NCBI RefSeq assembly: GCF_003586285.1
Contig: NZ_QUBR01000001.1
Span: forward strand, 620,001 to 684,000
DNA: 64,000 nucleotides
Reading direction: 5' to 3'
Source: Aeromicrobium endophyticum
Lineage (GTDB): Bacteria > Actinomycetota > Actinomycetes > Propionibacteriales > Nocardioidaceae
The notes beneath the pieces were generated by a model. The model was not told where the DNA came from. It ran no database searches and worked only from the letters and a program-made list of their open reading frames with translations. The position numbers and the translations under genes are program-made. Positions 34,838 through 45,597 of this stretch are shown in pieces; positions within the stretch are counted from its first letter, which is position 1; every line of letters begins with the position of its first letter.

Positions 34838-35262
34838 GAGTCCACCATGCTCCTCAACGCCGCGAAGGTCGCCGACTGCTCGGTGGCCGTCATGCCTTCG
34901 AGCATCCTGACCTCGACGGCGCGGACCTCCGCGGAGGCCTTCTCGAGGATGCGTCGACCGTCCGGCGCGAGGCGCGTCGGCAGCACCTTGCCGACCGGCG
35001 CCTCGGCCGGCCGGGTCACGTAGCCGTCCCGCTCCATGGCCTGCAGCAGCACGTTCATCGACTGCCGCGTCACGAAGGCCCCTCGGGCCAGCTCGGACCC
35101 CGACAGCCCGGGACACTGGGCGAGCAGCTCGAGGCACGCGTACTGCGTCACGGTCAGCCCGAGCGGACGCAGCGCGTCCTCCATCGCGGCGCGCAGCGCG
35201 CTCGCAGCCTCCTTGAGCAGGTAGCCGAGCGAGGTCTCCAGGGCGACTCCGTCTTGACTCAT
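34816..35262 (-). CDS. MarR family transcriptional regulator (divergent from VOC gene)
   Basis: 148 residues from the ATG at 35262 (MSQDGVALETSLGYLL). The winged HTH contains LSGSELARGAFVTRQSMNVLLQAMERDGYVTR (about 54-85). Two perfect TGTCAG-N4-CTGACA palindromes flank its start and lie between it and the divergent glyoxalase-family gene, so autoregulation and control of that gene are likely. Confidence 0.88.
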   Translation of the reverse strand: MSQDGVALETSLGYLLKEAASALRAAMEDALRPLGLTVTQYACLELLAQCPGLSGSELARGAFVTRQSMNVLLQAMERDGYVTRPAEAPVGKVLPTRLAPDGRRILEKASAEVRAVEVRMLEGMTATEQSATFAALRSMVDSLRADGT

Positions 35263-35305
35263 GTCAGTATCCTGACATACCGTTGCCGTGTCAGACAACT
35301 GACAC
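35261..35305. promoter_or_regulatory. Twin MarR operators
   Basis: ATGTCAG-TATC-CTGACAT (35261-35278) and GTGTCAG-ACAA-CTGACAC (35288-35305) are two perfect 7-bp-arm palindromes with the core TGTCAG-N4-CTGACA and centres 27 bp apart. The first overlaps the MarR start codon. Confidence 0.85.
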
Positions 35306-35324
35306 GACTCGAAGGACCACCACC

Positions 35325-35693
35325 ATGCCCGTCACCGGACCCGACTTCATCTCCCTGCAGGCGCGCGACCTCGACGCGTCCCAGGCGTTCTACGAGACCT
35401 ACCTCGGCCTCGTCCGCTCACCAGCCGGTCCCCCGCACGCCGTCGTCTTCGAGACGACGCCGATCGCCTTCGCGCTGCGCGACGTCGTCGCCGGCACCGA
35501 CCTCGACGCCGCCCCGCAACCCGGCATCGGTGCCGCGATCTGGATGCACGCGACGGACGTCCAGCACATCCACGACGCCCTCGTGGCCGACGGCCACACC
35601 ATCGTCACCACGCCGTTCGACGGCCCCTTCGGCCGGACGTTCACCTTCGCCGACCCCGACGGCTACCACGTCACGCTCCACGACCGCGCCTGA
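35325..35693 (+). CDS. VOC/glyoxalase-fold protein
   Basis: 122 residues of the vicinal-oxygen-chelate fold. It has FISLQARDLDASQAFYETYLGL at the start and GRTFTFADPDGYHVTLHD at the end, as in glyoxalase/bleomycin-resistance/dioxygenase proteins. ATG at 35325 with GAAGGA upstream. It is divergent from and probably repressed by the MarR gene. The substrate is unknown; electrophile or antibiotic resistance are possibilities. Confidence 0.85.
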   Translation: MPVTGPDFISLQARDLDASQAFYETYLGLVRSPAGPPHAVVFETTPIAFALRDVVAGTDLDAAPQPGIGAAIWMHATDVQHIHDALVADGHTIVTTPFDGPFGRTFTFADPDGYHVTLHDRA

Positions 35694-35716
35694 GCCCGTC
35701 CGGCTAGCGTGGGCCC

Positions 35717-36193
35717 ATGGCGACCCCGGAGTTCATCCTCGCGCTGCGCGAGAAGATCGGCACCATGCCCCTGTGGCTGTGCGGCGTCACCGCCGTCGTG
35801 ACGCGCGATGACGACGTGCTGCTGGTCAAGCGCTCCGACACGGGCGAGTGGTCACCGGTGTGCGGGATCGTCGACCCCGGCGAGGAGCCGTCCGACGCCG
35901 CCGTGCGCGAGGTTCTCGAGGAGGCCGACGTCCACGCCACCGTCGAACGCCTGGCCTGGGTGCACGTCACCGACATGTTCACCTACGACAACGGCGACCG
36001 CTCGCAGTACGTCGACCTCGTCTTCGGCCTGCGCTGGACCGCGGGCGTGCCCTACCCCGCCGACGGCGAGAACACCGATGCGCGCTGGTTCGGCCGTGAC
36101 GATCTGCCGGAGATGTCGGCCGACATGCGAGGGCGCGTCGACACCGCGCTCGCCGGCCACGTCGCCGCACGGTTCGGTCCCCTCCCCGGCTGA
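35717..36193 (+). CDS. NUDIX hydrolase
   Basis: 158 residues. The Nudix box GIVDPGEEPSDAAVREVLEE (about 50-69) matches Gx5Ex7REUxEE, and metal-binding glutamates are present. It hydrolyses nucleoside diphosphates linked to another group; the exact substrate cannot be read. It starts 24 bp after the VOC gene stop and may be co-transcribed. Confidence 0.9.
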   Translation: MATPEFILALREKIGTMPLWLCGVTAVVTRDDDVLLVKRSDTGEWSPVCGIVDPGEEPSDAAVREVLEEADVHATVERLAWVHVTDMFTYDNGDRSQYVDLVFGLRWTAGVPYPADGENTDARWFGRDDLPEMSADMRGRVDTALAGHVAARFGPLPG

Positions 36194-36307
36194 CCGAGCC
36201 GGCCACGTGCGACGACGCGTCGGCGCGGCCGTTGTGGGTACCCGGCCCCGAGGAAGTCGCGCACGGCCCGCCGGGTCGTGCCGCCGGCTCCCGGAGTGGA
36301 GAACATC

Positions 36308-36697
36308 ATGTCGGACATCCAGTGGTGGGTATGGGTCCTGATCGCCCTCGCCGTCGTCGTGGTCGTCGTCGCAGCACTGTCGGGCTCGCGTGCAGCGCGC
36401 CGCAAGAAGGAGCAGGCCCGCATCGAGCACGACGAGAAGCAGCGTGAGAAGGCGGCCATGCTGCGCGAGGACGCGGCTCACACGAGCGTCGACGTCAAGC
36501 GTCGCGAGGCCGACGCCCTCGCCGCTGCTGCCGACGCCGAGCAGGCGCGCCTGGCCGCCGACGAGCTCGAGCGCCAGGCCCAGGAGCACCGGGCCGAGGC
36601 CGACCGCACCCGCAGCGCGGTCGACGAGCGTCTGGTCGAGGCCGATCGCGTCGACCCGGACGTCCAGCTGGACGCCGACCGGGATCACCGGTCCTGA
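36308..36697 (+). CDS. Small membrane-anchored coiled-coil protein
   Basis: 129 residues from the ATG at 36308 with GGAG upstream. One N-terminal membrane helix (about 5-27; WWVWVLIALAVVVVVVAAL), then a long charged Ala/Glu/Arg helix (about 35-120) predicted as coiled coil, with no other motif. Function not recognised. The gap 36194-36307 upstream shows no other gene. Confidence 0.75.
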   Translation: MSDIQWWVWVLIALAVVVVVVAALSGSRAARRKKEQARIEHDEKQREKAAMLREDAAHTSVDVKRREADALAAAADAEQARLAADELERQAQEHRAEADRTRSAVDERLVEADRVDPDVQLDADRDHRS

Positions 36698-36726
36698 CGC
36701 GACCGGCGCGGCGATAGGGTCGCAGG

Positions 36727-37119
36727 GTGACCGACACCGACCCTATCGCCCGATGGCACGACATCGTCCGTGCGCAGGATCCCGGCCTGCTCGACGACCT
36801 GCTGGCCGACGCCGTCGTGTTCCGCTCGCCGGCCGTGCACACGCCGCAGGTCGGTCGCGAGCGCACCAAGGCCTATCTGTCGGCTGCCTTGGCGGTGCTC
36901 GGCCCGGGCCTGGCATACCACCGCGAGTGGCGGCGTGAGCGCTCGGCCGTGCTCGAGTTCACCACCACCATCGCCGACATCGAGGTGCACGGCATCGACA
37001 TGATCGAGTGGGACGACGACCTGCGCATCACCGAGTTCACGGTCATGGCCCGGCCGACCAAGGGGATGCAGGTGCTGATCGAGCACATGGGTGCCGAGCT
37101 CGCCAGGGCCTCCGCGTGA
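36727..37119 (+). CDS. SnoaL/NTF2-like protein
   Basis: 130 residues, GTG start at 36727. A cone-shaped NTF2-like fold is suggested by ARWHDIVRAQDPGLLDDLLADAVVF at the start and VHGIDMIEWDDDLRITEFTVMARP near the end. Members bind or isomerise small ligands; none can be assigned. It overlaps the next GTG by 4 bp (GTGA), so the two are coupled. Confidence 0.8.
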   Translation: MTDTDPIARWHDIVRAQDPGLLDDLLADAVVFRSPAVHTPQVGRERTKAYLSAALAVLGPGLAYHREWRRERSAVLEFTTTIADIEVHGIDMIEWDDDLRITEFTVMARPTKGMQVLIEHMGAELARASA

Positions 37120-37616
37120 GGGTGCCGACCTACGACGAGCTCGACCAGCTGCCCCGCCACCTCGCGCGCACGGTGCCCGCCGAGTTCATCGACGACAACG
37201 GCCACATGAACATCGGCCGCTACCTCGAGCTGGGCGGCAAGGCCCTGTGGCAGCGCTGCCAGCGTGAGCTCGGCATGCCGGAGGACTACATCGAGCGGCG
37301 CGGCTTCTCGACGTTCACCGCCGAGCACCACCTGACGTACCACTCCGAGCTGCTCGAGGGCGACGACGTGTCGGTGCGCGTGCGGCTCGTGGCCCGGTCG
37401 GCCAAGGTGCTGCACGCGGTGTGCCTGATCGTCGACGAGACCAACCGGCGCCTCGCCTGCACGATGGAGACGACGGCCGTCCACATGGACATGACCGAGC
37501 GGCGTCCGGTCGACTTCCCCGACGACGTCGCCGCCCTGATCGACGCCGGGCTCGCAGCGGACGATCGCCCCTGGCCGGCTCCGCTGTGCGGCGCGATGGG
37601 GGTCCGTCGGCGGTGA
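37116..37616 (+). CDS. Thioesterase-family (hot-dog fold) protein
   Basis: 166 residues, GTG at 37116. It has the 4-hydroxybenzoyl-CoA-thioesterase-like pattern FIDDNGHMNIGRYLELGGKA (about 23-42) and a helix-strand layout of the hot-dog fold: HHLTYHSELLEGDDVSVRVRL. It is likely an acyl-CoA thioesterase. Coupled to both neighbours by GTGA overlaps. Confidence 0.82.
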   Translation: MRVPTYDELDQLPRHLARTVPAEFIDDNGHMNIGRYLELGGKALWQRCQRELGMPEDYIERRGFSTFTAEHHLTYHSELLEGDDVSVRVRLVARSAKVLHAVCLIVDETNRRLACTMETTAVHMDMTERRPVDFPDDVAALIDAGLAADDRPWPAPLCGAMGVRRR

Positions 37617-38362
37617 ACGACGACCTCGGGCACCTCGTCGAGGTGCGTCACCCGGCGCAGCGCGTCGTCTCGCTCGTCCCGTCGCTCACCGAGGCGATCG
37701 CGGCGACCCGTCCCGGCGCTCTCGTCGGGGCCACCGACTGGTGCACGCACCCGGTCGACCTCGACGTGACGCGCGTGCGCGGCACCAAGAACCCCGATCG
37801 CGGCGCGATCCAGGCACTCGCTCCCGATGTGGTCATCGCCAACCGCGAGGAGAACCGCGAGCTCGACATCACCCGGCTCCGCGACGCCGGCGTCACGGTG
37901 TGGGTCACGGTCATCGAGACCGTCGACGAGGCGTTCGCGTCGATGCGGCGGATGTTCGTCGACGCACTCGGCTGGGACGTGCCCGCGTGGCTGGTCGAGG
38001 CCGAGCGGGTGTGGGCCGAGCCGCCGCGCGATGACGGTCGCCGCGTCGCGATCCCGATCTGGCGCGATCCGTGGATGGTCGTCGGGTCCCGCACCTTCAC
38101 CGGCGACCTCGTCGAGCGGCTCGGCCTGGTCAACGCCTTCGGCGACGCGGCCGACCGCTACCCCCACGTCGAGCTCGCCGACATCGACGCAGCCGCCGAC
38201 TTGGTGCTGCTGCCCGACGAGCCGTACGTGTTCACCGCCGACGACGGCCCCGAAGCCTTCGCCAGCACCCCGACCGTCCTCGTCTCCGGCCGCTCGCTGA
38301 CCTGGTACGGCCCCTCGATGCTCACCGCCAGGGATGAGCTAGCCGCCCACCTTCTGCGGTGA
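37613..38362 (+). CDS. Helical-backbone metal receptor / BtuF-like binding protein without signal peptide
   Basis: 249 residues of the periplasmic-binding helical-backbone class (TroA/BtuF type). It has RVVSLVPSLTEAIAA (about 18-32), NPDRGAIQALAPDVVIANREEN (in the helix region) and PDEPYVFT. There is no signal peptide or lipobox, and it begins directly with VNDDLGHLVEVRHPAQR, so it is probably cytosolic. Such forms exist in other bacteria with no proven role. GTG start overlapping the thioesterase stop. It overlaps the convergent iron-binding lipoprotein gene by 24 bp. Confidence 0.82.
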   Translation: MNDDLGHLVEVRHPAQRVVSLVPSLTEAIAATRPGALVGATDWCTHPVDLDVTRVRGTKNPDRGAIQALAPDVVIANREENRELDITRLRDAGVTVWVTVIETVDEAFASMRRMFVDALGWDVPAWLVEAERVWAEPPRDDGRRVAIPIWRDPWMVVGSRTFTGDLVERLGLVNAFGDAADRYPHVELADIDAAADLVLLPDEPYVFTADDGPEAFASTPTVLVSGRSLTWYGPSMLTARDELAAHLLR

Positions 38363-39361
38363 CTCGCCCTTGACCGCACGCTCGAGCTGCGGCGTGAGCT
38401 TGTCGAGGGCGTACATCAGGCTCTTGGGCGTGATGAAGTAGAGCGCTCCGGCGACGGTTCCGTCGGTGTAGACGGCTCTCTTGTCCTGGACCGCCTTGAG
38501 CGTGCCGAAGGTCGGCATCGCTCTGAGGTTGTCGAGGTTCTTGGCCTCCTCGGTGGCGAAGACGATGACGTCGGCGTCGATGACGTCGAGCTTCTCCTCC
38601 GGGATCGCCGCCTGGATGCCCGGTCCCTCGCTGTACTTCTCGAGGCCGGGGGTGATCGTGAAGCCGAGGTAGGTCAAGAACTCGGTGCTCAGCCCGTCCT
38701 GGTAGACGTAGAGCAGACCGTCGTAGGACAACCCTTGGGAGAACGTCGCGGTCTTGCCCTTGAACTCGGGGTGCTCGGCGGCCACCTGGGCGTATGCGGC
38801 CTTGGTGTCGGCGACGAGCTTGCGGCCTTCCTCCTCCTTGCCGAGGGCCTTGGCGGTCTGGATGGCCTGCTCGTCCCAGGGCGAGAAGTACTGGCTGCCG
38901 CCCTTCGGCTGCGCGACGGTGGGGGCGATCTTCGAGAGCTTGTCGTACATCTCGCGGTCGAGCCCGGCGTTGACGGCGATGATCAGGTCGGGCTTGAGGC
39001 CGGCGATCTTCTCGTACTCGGGCCCGTCGGTCTGCTTCAGGACGACCGGCTCGGCGTCGCCCAGCATGTCCTGCGCCCAGGGCCAGACGGCGTAGGGCTG
39101 CTCGCCGTACCACTCGGTGGTGGCGATCGGGGTGAACCCGAGCTGCAGCACGGTGTCCTGCTCGGTGAGACCGGCGACGACGATGCGCTTCGGCTCCGCC
39201 TTCACCGTGGTGGAGCCGAACTCGTGGTCGACCTCGACGGGGAACGCGCCCCCGGACGTCTTCGTCTCGGCCTGGTCGTCGGACTCGCCGCCGCACCCGG
39301 CCAGCGCGATCATCGCGGCCACCACGGCCATGCCGGCGCGCCAGCGCACTCTCTTCGTCAC
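38339..39361 (-). CDS. Iron-siderophore ABC transporter substrate-binding lipoprotein (FecB-like)
   Basis: 340 residues from a GTG at 39361 (VTKRVRWRAGMAVVAAM), with GAGAGGCAG upstream. The lipobox IALAGC puts the mature Cys at about 22. The FecB/FepB-type binding fold has PKRIVVAGLTEQDTVLQLG (about 58-76) and KPDLIIAVNAG. An upstream in-frame GTG (39394) lies inside the iron box, so it is an unlikely start. No permease or ATPase genes are adjacent; it must use a transporter encoded elsewhere. Confidence 0.9.
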   Translation of the reverse strand: MTKRVRWRAGMAVVAAMIALAGCGGESDDQAETKTSGGAFPVEVDHEFGSTTVKAEPKRIVVAGLTEQDTVLQLGFTPIATTEWYGEQPYAVWPWAQDMLGDAEPVVLKQTDGPEYEKIAGLKPDLIIAVNAGLDREMYDKLSKIAPTVAQPKGGSQYFSPWDEQAIQTAKALGKEEEGRKLVADTKAAYAQVAAEHPEFKGKTATFSQGLSYDGLLYVYQDGLSTEFLTYLGFTITPGLEKYSEGPGIQAAIPEEKLDVIDADVIVFATEEAKNLDNLRAMPTFGTLKAVQDKRAVYTDGTVAGALYFITPKSLMYALDKLTPQLERAVKGESPQKVGG

Positions 39362-39379
39362 GACCGTTCTGCCTCTCGC

Positions 39380-39398
39380 TAAGGGAAGCCTCACCTTA
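39380..39398 (-). promoter_or_regulatory. DtxR/IdeR-type iron box
   Basis: On the minus strand TAAGGTGAGGCTTCCCTTA matches 14 of 19 positions of the TTAGGTTAGGCTAACCTAA consensus. It lies 19 bp before the chosen start of the siderophore-binding lipoprotein, so iron repression is expected. Confidence 0.75.
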
Positions 39399-39418
39399 GC
39401 GCATGGAGAACGGCGGTC

Positions 39419-40171
39419 TCATCGGCTGGTGAAGGCCGCCACCAGACGCTGTGCTTCGGCGCCCGTCACTGCGGCGGCGATCGTCGCCGACTCGTCGGCT
39501 CCCTGCTCGGCCGCCGTGGTGTCCCACGAGCCGCGGATGAGCCGGCGCGCCTGGCCCAGCGCGAGCGGCGCGGTGTCGGCCCAGGTGCGCGCGATCTGGT
39601 CGACCTTCTGCTCGACCTCGTCGTCGTCGACGACGTACGAGACCAACCCCCAGTCGCACGCCTCGTCGGCGCTCAGCACGCGTCCGGTGAGCGCGAAGTC
39701 GAGCGCCCGCTGCTGGCCGATCGCCCGTGGCACGAGGTACGAGGCACCGCAGTCAGGCGTCAGCCCGATGCCCGGGTAGGCCATCACGAACTTGGTCGAC
39801 CGGGACGCCACGATGACGTCGGCGCTCAGCATGACCGCGAGCCCTGCCCCCGCGACGGCACCGCGCACACCCGCGACGACCGGCGTCGCCAGCTCGGCCA
39901 GCGTTCGCAGCGCGCCTTCGAGCACGGTGGCCAGCTCGAGCAGGTACGCCGCTGCATCGTCCGACGCGAGGAACGACGTCACGTCGCCGCCGGCGCAGAA
40001 CCGCTTGCCCTCGGCCGTCAGCGTGATCGCCCGCACCTCGTCGGCCGACACCGCCTCGACGGCCAGCGCCATGTCGCGGGCCGCCGGGAGGTCGAAGGAG
40101 TTCGACTGCTCGGCGCGCGAGAGCACCAGACGTCCGACGCCGTCGACGAGATCATGGGTCACTGCAGCCAT
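39419..40171 (-). CDS. Enoyl-CoA hydratase/isomerase family protein
   Basis: 250 residues. Crotonase fold with LVLSRAEQSNSFDLPAARD at the start, oxyanion-hole FCAGGDVTSF (about 58-67) and GVRGAVAGAGLAVMLSADV (about 102-120). The catalytic-Glu position near 130 reads YPGIGLTPDCGASYL, lacking the usual Glu pair, so it is more likely an isomerase-type member than a hydratase. It starts 12 bp after the ndh stop and is probably co-transcribed. Confidence 0.85.
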   Translation of the reverse strand: MAAVTHDLVDGVGRLVLSRAEQSNSFDLPAARDMALAVEAVSADEVRAITLTAEGKRFCAGGDVTSFLASDDAAAYLLELATVLEGALRTLAELATPVVAGVRGAVAGAGLAVMLSADVIVASRSTKFVMAYPGIGLTPDCGASYLVPRAIGQQRALDFALTGRVLSADEACDWGLVSYVVDDDEVEQKVDQIARTWADTAPLALGQARRLIRGSWDTTAAEQGADESATIAAAVTGAEAQRLVAAFTSR

Positions 40172-40183
40172 GGGACGCTCCTG

Positions 40184-41635
40184 CTACTGGTCGAGGGCGG
40201 TGGGCGGCGTCGACGACTTCTGCCCCGGAGCGTCCTCGACGGCCATGGCACCCACCGGCGCCTTCTTGGCAGCGGCCTTCTTGGCGGGAGTCTTCTTGGC
40301 GGGAGTCTTCTTGGCCGGCGCCTTGATGGTCGAGCGCGCCTCGACCATGACGGGCTTGAGCGCCACGATCGGCGGCGTCTCGCCGACGATCGCGTTGTGC
40401 GTGCCGCCGAGCAGGTACTTGGCGGTCAGGTTGATCAGCGTCGCGAAGCGGTTGCGGTTGCCGAGCAGCGTCGCGACGTGCAGCGCGACCCAGATGATCC
40501 AGGCCGGGAAGCCCTTGAGGCGCGGCAGGAACTTGATCTCGGCGATGGCCGAGTTGCGGCCGATCGTGGCCATCGTGCCCTTGTCCTTGTACTTGAAGGG
40601 CTTGGGCAGCGCCTTGCCCTTGATGCCCGCGGCGATGACCTTGGCGACGTGCTTGCCGCCCTGGATGGCCGGCTGGGCCAGCTGCGGCAGGGGCTCGTCG
40701 GGGCTGACCGAGACGTCGCCGATGGCGTAGACGTCGTCGACCCCCTTGACGCGCAGGTGCTCGTCGGTCTCGATGCGGCCGCCGCGGCCCTGGGGCACGC
40801 CCCACTCCTTGACAGTGCCGTGAGCCGTGACCCCGGACGCCCAGACGACCATCGACGACTCGAGGAACTCCTGCTGACCGTCGTGCTCGACGAGCACCCC
40901 GTCAGCGCGGACCTCCTTGACGGCGGTCTCGAGGCGCAGCTCGACGTCGCGCTTCTCGAGCGACTTCTTGGCGTAGTCGCGCAGCTTGGGGTGGAACGGT
41001 CCGAGCACGTGCGGGAGCATCTCGACCAGCGTGATGTGGATGCGCTTGGTGTCGAGCTCGGGGTAGGTCGTCGGCATGTCGTTGTTGCGCAGCTCGGCGA
41101 AGGCACCGGCGGTCTCGACGCCCGTCGCGCCACCGCCCACGACGATGATGCGCAGGTCGCGGTCCTGCCCGTTGATCGCCGCGTCCTCGAGGTTGGCGAA
41201 CATGCGGTCGCGGACGGCGAGGGCCTGCGAGCGCCGGTAGAGCGGCATCGAGTGCTCGGGGGCACCCGGGATGCCGAAGAAGTTGGCGGTGACGCCCACG
41301 GCGATGACCAAGCTGTCGTACTTGACGTCGAGCCCACCGTCGAGGTGCAGCGTCTTGCTCGTGTGGTCCATCGACTCGACCGTGCCCTTGAGGAAGCGGA
41401 CGTTGCTCTGCTTGGCGCGGATCGCGCGCAGGAACCAGGTGATGTCGCCGGGGTTGAGGCTGGCGGTCGCGACCTGGTACAGCAGCGGGTTGAAGGTGTT
41501 GTAGTTGTGACGGTCGATGAGCGTCACGTCGACGTCGGCGCGCTTGAGCTTGCGGACGGCTGCGATGCCGCCGAAGCCACCTCCGACGACGACGACGTGG
41601 GGGCGCTTCAGGACGGACGCGGTGGTCTCGGACAT
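40184..41635 (-). CDS. ndh: NADH dehydrogenase type II with Lys/Ala-rich C-terminal tail
   Basis: 483 residues. N-terminal FAD site VVVGGGFGGIAAVRKLKRA (about 14-32), NAD site IIVVGGGATGVETAGAFAEL (about 158-177), the DDVYAIGDVS motif (about 297-306) and hydrophobic C-terminal membrane-association segments. It is the single-subunit, non-proton-pumping NADH:quinone oxidoreductase. The last 45 residues are a histone-like tail with AKKTPAKKTPAKKAAAKK repeats, unusual for Ndh. ATG at 41635. Confidence 0.93.
   Translation of the reverse strand: MSETTASVLKRPHVVVVGGGFGGIAAVRKLKRADVDVTLIDRHNYNTFNPLLYQVATASLNPGDITWFLRAIRAKQSNVRFLKGTVESMDHTSKTLHLDGGLDVKYDSLVIAVGVTANFFGIPGAPEHSMPLYRRSQALAVRDRMFANLEDAAINGQDRDLRIIVVGGGATGVETAGAFAELRNNDMPTTYPELDTKRIHITLVEMLPHVLGPFHPKLRDYAKKSLEKRDVELRLETAVKEVRADGVLVEHDGQQEFLESSMVVWASGVTAHGTVKEWGVPQGRGGRIETDEHLRVKGVDDVYAIGDVSVSPDEPLPQLAQPAIQGGKHVAKVIAAGIKGKALPKPFKYKDKGTMATIGRNSAIAEIKFLPRLKGFPAWIIWVALHVATLLGNRNRFATLINLTAKYLLGGTHNAIVGETPPIVALKPVMVEARSTIKAPAKKTPAKKTPAKKAAAKKAPVGAMAVEDAPGQKSSTPPTALDQ
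40264..40320. repeat. Short tandem repeat encoding AKKTP units in ndh
   Basis: The unit TTCTTGGCGGGAGTC recurs with small changes (GTCTTCTTGGCGGGA twice), giving the AKKTP/AKKAA tail of Ndh. It is prone to copy-number change. Confidence 0.7.
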
Positions 41636-41708
41636 GCCTTCAGTCTAGTCCTCCGGCCCTGGCCGATGCACATCCGCCGACCGTGATTGTCAGGACATAC
41701 CGAGGGCG

Positions 41709-42776
41709 TCAGACCTCCGCGAACCAGGCCTTCGCCTCGGGCTTTCGCAGCTGCACCCAGACCACGATGGTCAGCGCGACCCATGGCAGTCCGACGGGGA
41801 ACATGATCGCCGACGTGATGAGCGTGACGACCGTCATGACGAACAGGAACACGCCGCCGCGCCGCCGCCTGACCAGGGCGATCACCGCCGCCGCGACCCC
41901 GGCCAGACCCAGGGCCAGGAACAGCGCGAAGAAGGTCAGCGACACGCGGTACAGCCGGTCGAAGTCGCCTCCCGACTGGTCGGCCATCGACTGGCTGAAG
42001 GGGTTGTCGCGCACCAGCTGCTCGTAGTCGTCGCTGCCCAGCAGCGCCAGTCCCAGCACGACGAAGCCGGCGACGGTCGCCACCAGGGCCGAGCCGACCA
42101 GCGTCGACCAGACGGCGATGCTGACGGGCTTGGGCAGCGGCTCGCGGCGAGGCGCCCACCCCGGATGGCCGGCCGGTGGCTGGGGGAAGCTCACGGTGCG
42201 CTGCGCCGCGTACGGATCCGGCTGCACGGACGGCGGCGACGGCGGCACGATCGGTTCGGGCGTCGGCGACGTGACGGCGGGCGACCCGACGGCAGGAGTC
42301 TTGGGCGGCGGGGGCGGGTGGCCGGCCAACGTCCTGAAGTAGGTGCGGGTCTCGCCGGTCCACAGGCGGAGGGTGAACACGACCGCCAGCGCGCCCAGCA
42401 TCGCCATGAAGAAGGTGGCCCCGAGCGCGCCGGCGAACGTCGCGAGCCCCGCGATGCCGATCGCGACCGTCATGCCGACCCGGCTGGCCCGGTCTCCGCG
42501 CGCGGTGAAGATCGCGAAGACCACGCCCGCTGCGGCCAGCACGGCCACGGCCGTCACGAACGTGCGGTAGGACGTGGCGGCCCCGTCGGCGCTGAGGCCC
42601 GCGTCGCGCAGGGCCCGCAGCGCCGGCGCGACGTCGGCCGCACGGTTCTCGGAGTTCCACGTCGACACCATCGTGATGGCGCGCACCGCGATCACGGCGG
42701 AGAGCAGACCGAGGTAGAAACAGGCCCCTGCGAGGATCGGCGGGCGCTTCACGGGGGCGTCGTTCATGGGCCCCAT
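41709..42776 (-). CDS. Multi-pass membrane protein of unknown function
   Basis: 355 residues, about seven membrane helices in two groups (about 14-34, 70-90, 100-140; then 225-250, 285-310, 315-345), joined by a Pro-rich cytosolic or extracellular stretch (about 155-215; PPPPPKTP, PTPEPIVPPSPPS). I chose the ATG at 42776 (MGPMNDAPVKRP) because GGAG lies 9 nt upstream; the ATG 9 bases later is an alternative. It follows clpB by 35 bp on the same strand. No family recognised. Confidence 0.8.
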   Translation of the reverse strand: MGPMNDAPVKRPPILAGACFYLGLLSAVIAVRAITMVSTWNSENRAADVAPALRALRDAGLSADGAATSYRTFVTAVAVLAAAGVVFAIFTARGDRASRVGMTVAIGIAGLATFAGALGATFFMAMLGALAVVFTLRLWTGETRTYFRTLAGHPPPPPKTPAVGSPAVTSPTPEPIVPPSPPSVQPDPYAAQRTVSFPQPPAGHPGWAPRREPLPKPVSIAVWSTLVGSALVATVAGFVVLGLALLGSDDYEQLVRDNPFSQSMADQSGGDFDRLYRVSLTFFALFLALGLAGVAAAVIALVRRRRGGVFLFVMTVVTLITSAIMFPVGLPWVALTIVVWVQLRKPEAKAWFAEV

Positions 42777-42811
42777 CGAACCATGCTCCGGCAAGCCGCC
42801 GGTCCGGGCCG

Positions 42812-45394
<2,583 letters not shown>

Positions 45395-45441
45395 GGTGTG
45401 CTCCTGACGTGTGAACGATGTCACCAGATATAACGCCTACA

Positions 45442-45466
45442 AAGTTGAGTCCATTCCTGTCAACTT
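45442..45466. promoter_or_regulatory. HAIR-like palindrome upstream of clpB
   Basis: AAGTTGA-N11-TCAACTT, 48 bp before the clpB start. Read as GTTGAGT-N7-TGTCAAC it has the spacing of the HspR target CTTGAGT-N7-ACTCAAG, with 6/7 and 4/7 matches. Confidence 0.55.
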
Positions 45467-45481
45467 TCCCGATGGTGCGGT

Positions 45482-45583
45482 TTACCACGCCGGCAGGGCA
45501 AACCGGTCCGGGGCGCGGCAAGCATGCCGCGTCCCGAACCGGTTTGCCGCGCCCGGATCACCTACGCCTTGCCGGCGTGGTAA
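45482..45583. repeat. 102-bp nested palindrome
   Basis: An outer 14-bp stem (TTACCACGCCGGCA at 45482 with TGCCGGCGTGGTAA ending 45583) encloses a 24-bp inner hairpin (45497-45520 with 45525-45548, one mismatch, one G-T pair, 4-nt loop) and about 20 unpaired bases on its right side. It starts 15 bp beyond the ice-binding gene stop codon. It may be that gene's terminator, a mobile palindrome, or both. There is no coding frame of note. Confidence 0.75.
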
Positions 45584-45597
45584 GCCGCGGGAGCGGA

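Noticed and set aside
39361-39394. GTG at 39394 as the start of the siderophore lipoprotein
   Set aside because: It lies inside the iron box and would precede the signal peptide by 11 unneeded residues; the GTG at 39361 has a ribosome site.
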